Shown here piece after piece: positions 1-5,185 of a DNA stretch of 31,546 nt. Source of the stretch: a virus; the IMG/VR virus record IMGVR_UViG_3300032284_002637, positions 1 through 31,546 of that record, one strand, 5' to 3'. Below the pieces are notes generated by a model that searched no databases, was not told the DNA's origin, and worked only from the letters and a program-made list of their open reading frames with translations. Position numbers and translations under genes: made by a program. Numbering within the stretch: position 1 is the stretch's first letter; the number at the start of each line of letters is the position of its first letter.

Positions 1-152
1 AACGACGTGCGCCAGCTGCAGTGGGGATGAGCCACTGAGCCCTCTGAGCCCCCTGCCCATTGGTTGGGTGGGGGGCAGTCCCCGTTCGTTCGTTCGTGGG
101 AGGCAGTGGCCCCGTTGCGTTGGGTCGGGCCGTCGGGGCGCGCGGGGGGGGG
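1..152. other. GC-rich edge segment of unlike composition
   Basis: By count, 110 of these 152 bases are G or C (about 72%), while everything after is AT-rich. The segment holds a CGTT tetranucleotide run at 83-97 and ends in nine consecutive G (144-152), after which the sequence switches at once to TTAATTAA. Frame +1 reads NDVRQLQWG and stops at 28-30, so the first 30 bases could be the tail of a gene entering from the left, but nine codons cannot identify it. It could be the end of a host-derived gene plus its flank, a horizontally acquired patch, or an assembly or cloning edge artefact. I recognise no RNA gene or protein in it. Confidence 0.6.
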
Positions 153-220
153 TTAATTAAAATCGATAGGATCCCTAAGCTATAAAGTGTTACCCAAGCG
201 AGCTCTATATTAACCTCTTA

Positions 221-248
221 CTTAAAAATTTTCGCCCATATAAAAACG
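221..248 (+). repeat. Direct repeat, copy 1
   Basis: This 28-base unit begins CTTAAAAATTTTCG and ends in ATATAAAAACG. It matches 292-319 at 26 of 28 positions. An AAAATTTT core gives it local dyad symmetry. It lies in the AT-rich stretch 153-316, in which I see no gene. Where copy 2 has the ATG start codon of the zinc-ribbon gene, copy 1 reads ACG, so it may be a duplicated leader that has lost its start codon. Confidence 0.75.
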
Positions 249-273
249 ATTCAAAAGGTTGATTAAAAACGCA

Positions 274-282
274 TGTTATAAT
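274..282 (+). promoter_or_regulatory. Extended -10 promoter candidate upstream of the zinc-ribbon gene
   Basis: TG-T-TATAAT (274-282) is a full -10 hexamer preceded by the TGn extension that lets sigma-70 class polymerases work without a good -35. The nearest -35-like hexamer (TTGATT, 259-264) lies only 12 bases away, which is too close. Transcription would start near 289, just before copy 2 of the direct repeat, giving a leader of about 28 bases for the gene at 317. Assigned from sequence only. Confidence 0.5.
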
Positions 283-291
283 ACAGAGAAG

Positions 292-319
292 CTTAAAAAT
301 TTTCGCGCATATAAAAATG
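292..319 (+). repeat. Direct repeat, copy 2 (ends in a start codon)
   Basis: Second copy of the unit at 221-248, differing at two positions (G for C in the CGCGC segment and T for C in the last codon-like triplet). It ends exactly on the ATG at 317-319, so the repeat forms the entire leader of that gene. No Shine-Dalgarno sequence is present in it. Confidence 0.75.
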
Positions 320-571
320 TTTCGTAGACATCAACCAACATATCGCCCACAGAATACATGTTGGAGTTGTTGGTATACTTGGTATCCCCGTGGGAAGAGT
401 TATTCATTAAAATGCCCAAATTGTGGCTCTACAAATACTGGGGTGAATTTATCAGGATTTTTAGTGATTCTATTTGTAATCGCCGCAGTATTCTTCATTT
501 CACATTTACATATACTACATGTAGGATTAATCATCATGTTACTATTATTACTCCTAGGTCGAAAAAAATAA
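317..571 (+). CDS. Small zinc-ribbon membrane protein
   Basis: An 84-aa protein of unknown function. Residues 15-18 (CWSC) and 33-36 (CPNC) form a paired CxxC zinc-ribbon signature separated by a Trp/Tyr-rich loop. From about residue 45 to 81 the chain is almost wholly hydrophobic and can form two short membrane helices separated by a SHLHILHV turn, followed by a basic GRKK tail. This suggests a membrane-anchored protein with a metal-binding head. The start ATG lies at the end of a direct repeat and has no visible Shine-Dalgarno. The next gene begins 24 bases downstream, so the two may be co-transcribed. Zinc-ribbon plus membrane-segment proteins of this size occur in phage accessory regions; I cannot assign a partner or process. 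Confidence 0.75.
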   Translation: MFRRHQPTYRPQNTCWSCWYTWYPRGKSYSLKCPNCGSTNTGVNLSGFLVILFVIAAVFFISHLHILHVGLIIMLLLLLLGRKK

Positions 572-595
572 AATGAATATATAATTTGATTTTAT

Positions 596-793
596 ATGTA
601 CGCCTATACAATAATGAAAAAAAATTCGGGAGAAAACATTCAACGTATTCAAGTTGACGCAATTACAGGAGATTATTACATCATTATTCCCGAATGGATG
701 ATTAATGAGTTATCCTGGTATGAAGATACTGAGATTAAAATCGCCGTGGATGGAGATGAACTAATTTTGAGCGAACGCGAAAATGACGAATAA
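596..793 (+). CDS. Small AbrB/MazE-like protein
   Basis: A 65-aa protein if it starts at ATG 596, or 59 aa from ATG 614 (MKKNSGENIQRIQV), which looks the more natural N-terminus. Neither start has a convincing Shine-Dalgarno. The segment GDYYIIIPEWMINELSWYED followed by an acidic strand-turn-strand (IKIAVDGDELILSE) resembles the swapped-hairpin fold of SpoVT/AbrB or MazE proteins, in which a beta strand leads into a short helix after an IP motif. Those proteins bind DNA as dimers, as transition-state regulators or antitoxins. No toxin gene lies beside it, so a regulator of host or phage transcription is the more natural guess. The assignment rests on pattern only. Confidence 0.65.
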   Translation: MYAYTIMKKNSGENIQRIQVDAITGDYYIIIPEWMINELSWYEDTEIKIAVDGDELILSERENDE

Positions 794-799
794 GTCTCA

Positions 800-828
800 T
801 TGACAAATGCTACATAATATTGTATGAT
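800..828 (+). promoter_or_regulatory. Sigma-70 promoter for the glycosyltransferase gene
   Basis: TTGACA (800-805) and TATGAT (823-828) are separated by 17 bases: a perfect -35, a one-mismatch -10 and the ideal spacing. A start near 835 would give a leader of about 17 bases before the ATG at 852. In T4-like cyanophages promoters of this class are read by host polymerase early in infection, so this gene and the two after it are likely expressed earlier than the virion genes. Confidence 0.75.
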
Positions 829-851
829 ACTTGATGTAAACACTAAAACTT

Positions 852-1610
852 ATGGCTAAAGGATTTACAGTAAAAGCAAAATCTCCCGTGGTTGCAAAAT
901 CAGAAGAGGAGTGGGATTATGATCTGGCTAAAGAAATGGTACGTGGTAAGTCCATTGTCTTTTGCCTTCCAGGAAGAGGAGTTTCGTATACTTACTTGAA
1001 GAGCTTTGTTCAGTTGTGCTTTGATCTAGTGCAAGCAGGGGCAAGCATTCAAATCTCTCAAGACTATTCTTCAATGGTTAACTTTGCCCGTTGCAAGTGT
1101 CTTGGTGCAAATGTACTACGTGGCCCTGATCAGTTACCTTGGGATGGAAAGCTGAAGTATGATTGGCAACTTTGGATCGATTCTGATATCGTCTTCAGTA
1201 GCAATTCATTCTGGCAGTTGGTCCTGATGGATAAAGATCTTGCCGCTGGTTGGTATTGCACAGAAGATGGTCAAACCACATCAGTCGCTCATTGGCTTGA
1301 AGAGGATGATTTCCGCAGCAATGGGGGCGTGATGAATCATGAAACGATCGAAAGTATGTCGAAGCGTCGGAAGCCCTTTACAGTCGATTATACAGGCTTT
1401 GGGTGGCTTCTAATCAAGCACGGTGTATTCGAGCATCCTGAAATGAAATATCCCTGGTTCGCACCAAAAATGCAGGTCTTTGAGTCTGGAGATGTGCAAG
1501 ATATGTGCGGCGAGGACGTTTCATTCTGTCTTGATGCAAAAGAAGCGGGCTTTGAAATCTGGTGCGATCCGCGTGTACGGGTTGGACACGAAAAAACTCG
1601 GGTAATCTAA
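852..1610 (+). CDS. Glycosyltransferase, GT-A fold
   Basis: A 252-aa protein with the marks of a GT-A glycosyltransferase. A DSD triad at residues 110-112 (WIDSDIVF) is the metal- and nucleotide-sugar-binding DxD motif. GEDVSFCLDAKEAGFEIWCD at residues 220-239 is the typical acidic acceptor/catalytic segment of family 2-like enzymes, followed by VGHEK with His246. It would move a sugar from an activated donor in the cytoplasm. Possible targets are phage DNA, virion proteins or the host surface; the sequence does not decide among them. There is no signal peptide or membrane segment. It follows a strong sigma-70 promoter and its TAA overlaps the next ATG by one base, so it heads a three-gene unit ending at the terminator at 1931-1955. 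Enzymes of this type are common in cyanomyophages. Confidence 0.85.
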   Translation: MAKGFTVKAKSPVVAKSEEEWDYDLAKEMVRGKSIVFCLPGRGVSYTYLKSFVQLCFDLVQAGASIQISQDYSSMVNFARCKCLGANVLRGPDQLPWDGKLKYDWQLWIDSDIVFSSNSFWQLVLMDKDLAAGWYCTEDGQTTSVAHWLEEDDFRSNGGVMNHETIESMSKRRKPFTVDYTGFGWLLIKHGVFEHPEMKYPWFAPKMQVFESGDVQDMCGEDVSFCLDAKEAGFEIWCDPRVRVGHEKTRVI

Positions 1611-1771
1611 TGGCGCAAGAAGTATATAACATTCTCTGTAATGGACGTAGAATATACTCCAATCTTACAGAGGAAGAATACTTTAACATTATGGAGGATC
1701 TGTCGATAGAGTATTATCAGACAGGTTCTCCAAGTCCCGAAGATCTTGAAACTGAAGTTATTGGAGATTAA
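1610..1771 (+). CDS. Small acidic protein of unknown function
   Basis: A 53-aa protein beginning MAQEVYNILCNGRRIYSN. The start is placed at ATG 1610, whose A is the last base of the preceding TAA, because this TAATG overlap is typical of translational coupling; reading 16 codons further upstream would run through the coding end of the glycosyltransferase. The chain is acidic (EEEYFNIMEDLSIEYY, then PSPEDLETE), mostly helical in appearance, with no membrane segment or recognised motif. It is the middle gene of the unit that opens at 852. Function unknown. Confidence 0.7.
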   Translation: MAQEVYNILCNGRRIYSNLTEEEYFNIMEDLSIEYYQTGSPSPEDLETEVIGD

Positions 1772-1773
1772 TT

Positions 1774-1923
1774 ATGGCAGTAAAATCAAAAGTTGGTACT
1801 AAAAGTGGTTCCTATAATCCAGGAAAACCTAAGTTAACCCTTCAAGGTGATGGTGGTGGCACTAAGTATGCGGCAACCTCACGCAATAAAGCGCGAAAAA
1901 AATATCGCGGACAAGGAAAATAG
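1774..1923 (+). CDS. Small basic glycine-rich protein
   Basis: A 49-aa protein, MAVKSKVGTKSGSYNPGKPK at the start and KARKKYRGQGK at the end, with a GDGGGTK turn in the middle. It begins three bases after the preceding stop and ends eight bases before a terminator, so it is the last gene of the glycosyltransferase unit. It is strongly basic at both ends and has no hydrophobic stretch, which would suit nucleic-acid binding, but this is inference. The tight spacing, clean ATG and position before the terminator are the reasons to accept such a short gene. Confidence 0.65.
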   Translation: MAVKSKVGTKSGSYNPGKPKLTLQGDGGGTKYAATSRNKARKKYRGQGK

Positions 1924-1930
1924 TTAAATG

Positions 1931-1955
1931 ATCTCCTTCACGGGAGATTTTTTTT
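1931..1955 (+). terminator. Intrinsic terminator after the glycosyltransferase unit
   Basis: ATCTCC (1931-1936) pairs exactly with GGAGAT (1943-1948) around a TTCACG loop, and eight T in a row follow from 1948 to 1955. The hairpin lies eight bases after the stop of the 49-aa gene. It should end the early-type transcript and insulate the late genes downstream. Confidence 0.85.
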
Positions 1956-1970
1956 GTCTCGAAGTATTTT

Positions 1971-2040
1971 ATAGGACCTCATTGCGATTTTGAAGAAAAA
2001 AATCTGAGTTTTTTAAGACTCATAAAGCCTGAGGTCTTAT
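1971..2040 (+). ncRNA. Folded intergenic element (nested hairpins)
   Basis: ATAGGACCTCA (1971-1981) can pair with TGAGGTCTTAT (2030-2040) over 11 pairs including one G-U. Inside it TGAGTTTTTTAAGACTCA (2005-2022) folds into a second stem of seven to eight pairs. The result is a stem carrying an inner hairpin, in the gap of 1956-2166 that otherwise lacks a gene. It could be a small RNA, an RNA-processing signal or a second transcription stop. I do not recognise a known family. Confidence 0.45.
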
Positions 2041-2120
2041 AAATTTAAAAAAATAATCGCGCTATCCGTCTCTAGAAGTAATCTTGAAGGAAAAAATACA
2101 AAAGTCTCCAAAAAATTAGA

Positions 2121-2130
2121 AATAAATACC
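2121..2130 (+). promoter_or_regulatory. T4-type late promoter before speD
   Basis: AATAAATACC matches the T4-like late promoter core (TATAAATA in T4, ATAAATAC in cyanophages), the box recognised by the phage late sigma factor gp55 with clamp gp45. It lies 37 bases before the favoured speD start. Transcription would begin near 2135. Confidence 0.6.
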
Positions 2131-2166
2131 CAGTATTTTGGACTATGAAAGTTGATTCAGTATTCG

Positions 2167-2493
2167 ATGGGTAGACATATTCTTTTAGAAATCTATAATT
2201 CTAGTTTTGAGGCATTAAATGACCTTGATGGTGTTGAAAAGTGCCTAACGACGGGTATTAAGCGTGCCAAAATGACAATTTTGAGCGTTTTTAAGCACCA
2301 ATTTAGCCCACAAGGGATTACAATAGTCATTGCTTTGGAAGAAAGTCACGTTTCATGTCATACATGGCCCGAAAAAGGGTGTGCTGCGATTGATGCTTAC
2401 ACATGTGGATCAGGAAATCCAAGAATTATCATGACAGAAATCCTCAAATATTTTGATTCTTTAGATTATAATCTCAGAGAGGTAGATCGTTAA
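2167..2493 (+). CDS. speD: S-adenosylmethionine decarboxylase proenzyme
   Basis: This enzyme makes decarboxylated S-adenosylmethionine, the aminopropyl donor for spermidine synthesis, in the cytosol. The signature is EESHVSCHTWPEKG: the chain should self-cleave between the second Glu and Ser, turning Ser60 (from ATG 2167) into the pyruvoyl group. His65 and Cys80 (in AYTCGSG) sit 5 and 20 residues after that Ser, the same spacing as the catalytic Ser, His and Cys of the short bacterial class. The length of 108 aa also fits that class. MGRHILLE is the family N-terminus and supports ATG 2167; an in-frame TTG at 2152 would add five residues. No Shine-Dalgarno is seen. A nine-codon frame (2145-2174) overlaps the start. 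Placed behind a late promoter at the head of the virion genes, it is an auxiliary metabolic gene of a kind known in cyanophages. Confidence 0.93.
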   Translation: MGRHILLEIYNSSFEALNDLDGVEKCLTTGIKRAKMTILSVFKHQFSPQGITIVIALEESHVSCHTWPEKGCAAIDAYTCGSGNPRIIMTEILKYFDSLDYNLREVDR

Positions 2494-2533
2494 ATAGTAT
2501 TAAGGAGATAGGAACCTCCTACCAAAAAAAGTT

Positions 2534-2556
2534 CTGTTTTTACCAAAAAACAGGAG
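2534..2556 (+). promoter_or_regulatory. Hairpin overlapping the ribosome binding site of the 82-aa gene
   Basis: CTGTTTTT (2534-2541) pairs perfectly with AAAAACAG (2546-2553) around the loop ACCA. The Shine-Dalgarno AGGAG (2552-2556) begins within the 3' arm, six bases before the ATG at 2562. Folding would hide the first two bases of the ribosome site, so translation of the next gene may depend on structure or on a bound protein. The stem is mostly A-U and therefore weak. Confidence 0.5.
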
Positions 2557-2561
2557 CCAAA

Positions 2562-2810
2562 ATGTCAAATTTACCCGTCGATAGAGACCAAGATTACATG
2601 TATCAAATGTGGGGAACCACAGAATTAGTTACGGATTATCCCAAAAATCCACCAAAAAGAATCATTCAAGAGGTCATGCACGATTCTGCACCGAAACATG
2701 ACTTTAAAAAACAAACTGAACTTCATGAAAAAATTCGTAATGAAGATGATTATGATGATTGGTCTTATGGAACAGAACCAGAGTATGGTAAACCTTGGAA
2801 TAAGGTATAA
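2562..2810 (+). CDS. Conserved-looking 82-aa protein, function unknown
   Basis: A hydrophilic 82-aa protein with an N-terminal DRDQDYMYQMWGTTEL segment, a basic Pro-rich middle (YPKNPPKRIIQEVMHD), a Lys/Glu-rich helix-like part, and an acidic Tyr/Trp-rich tail (NEDDYDDWSYGTEPEYGKPW). There is no membrane segment or metal motif. A good Shine-Dalgarno (AGGAG) precedes the ATG. Its last codons and stop contain the late promoter for gp25, so the two are packed tightly. By position it might be a small virion or assembly factor, but nothing in the chain says so. Confidence 0.75.
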   Translation: MSNLPVDRDQDYMYQMWGTTELVTDYPKNPPKRIIQEVMHDSAPKHDFKKQTELHEKIRNEDDYDDWSYGTEPEYGKPWNKV

Positions 2811-2813
2811 ATA
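2806..2813 (+). promoter_or_regulatory. T4-type late promoter before gp25
   Basis: TATAAATA is a perfect T4 late promoter box. It overlaps the stop codon (2808-2810) of the preceding gene. A start near 2819 gives a leader of only about 16 bases before the gp25 ATG at 2836, with no clear Shine-Dalgarno in it. It probably drives gp25, gp6 and the gp7-like gene as one unit, since those junctions are one base or less apart. Confidence 0.8.
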
Positions 2814-2835
2814 ACTCAAAGAAATCTCTCATTCG

Positions 2836-3240
2836 ATGGCAGTAGTTGTAGAAATATCAAGACCATTTAAAGATATTAGCTTATCTTTTGATCCTCATCC
2901 TGTAACTAATGATCTGCCAGTATTAACAAATGAGCGTGCAATCATCAGATCCGTAAGAAATCTAGTTGAAACTATTCCTACAGAAAGATTTTTTAACTCT
3001 CTTATTGGATCTGATGTTCGCAAAAGTTTATTTGAATTTGTAGACTACGGTACTGCAAATATCATTGAAGATCAGATTAAAACTGCAGTGAATAACTTTG
3101 AGCCCAGAGTTAATAATCTAGTCGTTCAGGCAACTCCACAACCCGATCAAAATAGTTTTGAGATTAATGTTATTTTTGATATCATTGGACAAGAGATTCC
3201 AACTCAACAGTTTACATTCATATTAGAGGCAGTTAGATAA
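2836..3240 (+). CDS. 25: Baseplate wedge subunit gp25
   Basis: A 134-aa member of the GPW/gp25 family, close to the 132 aa of T4 gp25. Residues 89-91 form the EPR motif (NFEPRVNNL), the core contact that contractile tails and type VI secretion sheath initiators share. In T4 gp25 sits at the inner edge of each wedge, touches gp6 and gp53, and helps seed sheath polymerisation. The N-terminal SRPFKDISLSFDPHP and the C-terminal beta strands (FEINVIFDIIGQ, QQFTFILEAVR) match the family layout. It begins 25 bases after the preceding stop, behind a perfect late promoter, and ends one base before gp6. Confidence 0.93.
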   Translation: MAVVVEISRPFKDISLSFDPHPVTNDLPVLTNERAIIRSVRNLVETIPTERFFNSLIGSDVRKSLFEFVDYGTANIIEDQIKTAVNNFEPRVNNLVVQATPQPDQNSFEINVIFDIIGQEIPTQQFTFILEAVR

Positions 3241-3241
3241 A

Positions 3242-5185
3242 ATGCCTTTCACTAATTTTACGAATTTAGATTTCGAGCAAATTAGAACTTCGATCAAAGA
3301 GTATCTTCGAGCAAACAGTAACTTTACTGACTTTGATTTTGAAGGTTCTAACTTCTCAGTATTAATTGATATTCTAGCATATAACACATATATCACTGCG
3401 GTTAACTCAAATATGATTGTTAACGAATCCTTTTTGGATTCGGCAACATTGAGAGCTAATGTGGTTTCCTTAGCAAGAAATATTGGCTACGTACCACGCT
3501 CTAAAACCGCCGCAAAGGCGTCTGTTACCTTTCAGGTATCAGTTGACACCAGTAGCCCTCATCTCACCTTACAGGCTGGTCTAGTGTGCGTTGGCTCAGC
3601 AAGTAATACCTCCTATGTGTTCTCAATTCCCGAGGATATTACAGTTCCTGTTATTGGTGGAGTTGCAACTTTTGGGTCAACAACATCACCAATAACTGTT
3701 TATCAAGGGACATATCTAAAGTATACTTGGACAGTCGATACTTCAATAACTCAAAGATTTATCATTGATAATCCAAGTGTAGATACCTCAACATTGGTTG
3801 TTCATGTTAAGGGAGTTAATGATAGTGGAATTGGTAGAGAATACTATCGAGTAGATAATATTCTGAACATTCATCCAGGATCTGAAATATATTTGATTCA
3901 AGAAATACAGGATGAAAAATATGAACTTCTTTTTGGTGATGGAATATTTGGTAAACCATTAGAAAATAATACAGTAATCACTACGGGATATATTGTATCT
4001 GATGGAATAAATGGAAATGGAGCTGCATCATTTGCATTTCAAGGAAAGTTTGTAGATGATTTAGGTGTTACTGTAATTCCTACTGGGAGAGTATCAATCA
4101 ATACGATTTCTCCAGCAGCAAATGGTGCTGAAATTGAAGGTCTATCCTCGATTAAATATTTTGCTCCCAGATTGTATTCCGCTCAGTACAGAGCAGTAAC
4201 AAGTAAAGATTATGAGGCAATCATTCAACAGATCTATAGAAATACCGAGTCAGTTTCTGTGATTGGTGGAGAAGATTTGAATCCACCTCAGTTCGGTAAG
4301 GTTTTGATTAGTATCAAACCAAAAAATGGCAACTATATTTCAGATTTTGATAAGCAAAATATTTTAAATAATCTCAAGCAATATTCAATCACAGGAATTA
4401 AGCAAGAAATTATCGATCTTAAAGTTCTTTATGTGGAGATCATTTCCTCAGTTTATTATAACTCAGCTCAGGTTAGTAATGTTAATGATTTACAAACATC
4501 GGTTGTAAACGGTCTAATCTCATATTCAAAATCAACTGATGTGAATAAGTTTGCTGGTAGATTTAGATATAGTAAAGTTCTCCAGGTGATTGATCGAATT
4601 GATAATGCAATTACATCAAATATTACAAAAGTTAGAATTAGAAGAGATTTAAAAGTACTATTAAATCGCTATGCTCAATATGAACTTTGTTTTGGAAATA
4701 GATTTCATATAAACCCATCAGGATTTAATATTAAGAGCACAGGATTTTATATTGATGGTGTTGTAGATTCTACAGGAAATCTCATTAAGGTCTATCTTAC
4801 GGATGTGCCAAATAAAGATGCTGCAGGCATGTTAGATGGAAGTAATATGGGAGTTTTATCTGCAATCAGCGTATCAACTCAGGGTACTTATAAAGTACAA
4901 GTTAAAGCTGTGGGTACTGTAGATTATTCAAAGGGAGAAATTAAACTTTCTACTCTTAATATTACTGGCACAGATGTTCCAAATAATATTATAGAAATAC
5001 AGGCATATCCAGAATCAAACGATGTTGTTGGTCTCAGAGACTTATATTTAAGTTTTGACGTTTCTAAGAGTTCGATAAATATGGTTAAAGATGTTATAGC
5101 TTCTGGTGAGGATATCTCAGGAGTTTCATTTACCAGGGATTATTATACTTCAAGTTATGCTAACGGATCTGTAGAGAGAGGATGA
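3242..5185 (+). CDS. 6: Baseplate wedge subunit gp6
   Basis: A 647-aa protein, near the 660 aa of T4 gp6, in the position directly after gp25. The N-terminus MPFTNFTNLDFEQIRTSIKE and following helices (NFSVLIDILAYNTYITAVNS, SARNIGYVPRS-like stretch) are typical of cyanophage gp6. Its central part (APRLYSAQYRAVTSKDYEAI) matches the baseplate J-like region. In T4, gp6 dimers join neighbouring wedges into the ring around the hub and form a core bundle with gp7. The ATG follows the gp25 stop by one base, and its own TGA overlaps the next ATG by four bases (ATGA), so translation is likely coupled. No truncation or frameshift is seen. Confidence 0.92.
   Translation: MPFTNFTNLDFEQIRTSIKEYLRANSNFTDFDFEGSNFSVLIDILAYNTYITAVNSNMIVNESFLDSATLRANVVSLARNIGYVPRSKTAAKASVTFQVSVDTSSPHLTLQAGLVCVGSASNTSYVFSIPEDITVPVIGGVATFGSTTSPITVYQGTYLKYTWTVDTSITQRFIIDNPSVDTSTLVVHVKGVNDSGIGREYYRVDNILNIHPGSEIYLIQEIQDEKYELLFGDGIFGKPLENNTVITTGYIVSDGINGNGAASFAFQGKFVDDLGVTVIPTGRVSINTISPAANGAEIEGLSSIKYFAPRLYSAQYRAVTSKDYEAIIQQIYRNTESVSVIGGEDLNPPQFGKVLISIKPKNGNYISDFDKQNILNNLKQYSITGIKQEIIDLKVLYVEIISSVYYNSAQVSNVNDLQTSVVNGLISYSKSTDVNKFAGRFRYSKVLQVIDRIDNAITSNITKVRIRRDLKVLLNRYAQYELCFGNRFHINPSGFNIKSTGFYIDGVVDSTGNLIKVYLTDVPNKDAAGMLDGSNMGVLSAISVSTQGTYKVQVKAVGTVDYSKGEIKLSTLNITGTDVPNNIIEIQAYPESNDVVGLRDLYLSFDVSKSSINMVKDVIASGEDISGVSFTRDYYTSSYANGSVERG

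Noticed and set aside
259-282. Classical -35/-10 pair TTGATT and TATAAT
   Set aside because: The spacer is only 12 bases. The -10 was kept as an extended -10 element instead.
153-316. tRNA or other stable RNA in the gap before the first gene
   Set aside because: No cloverleaf arms, TTC-type T loop or CCA end could be found. Only the direct repeat and a promoter candidate are supported.
358-576. Alternative + frame overlapping the zinc-ribbon gene
   Set aside because: The frame at 317-571 has paired CxxC motifs and membrane segments. This one has no coherent features.
1562-1609. Upstream extension of the 53-aa gene
   Set aside because: It would overlap the conserved end of the glycosyltransferase. 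The TAATG junction at 1608-1612 is the better start.
2152-2166. TTG at 2152 as the speD start
   Set aside because: It is in frame but not preceded by a ribosome site. ATG 2167 gives the family's MGRH start, although the longer form cannot be excluded.
2503-2530. Terminator after speD (AGGAG/CTCCT hairpin followed by ACC and seven A)
   Set aside because: The stem has only five pairs and is followed by A, not T, on the + strand. The minus strand has no T run after the hairpin.
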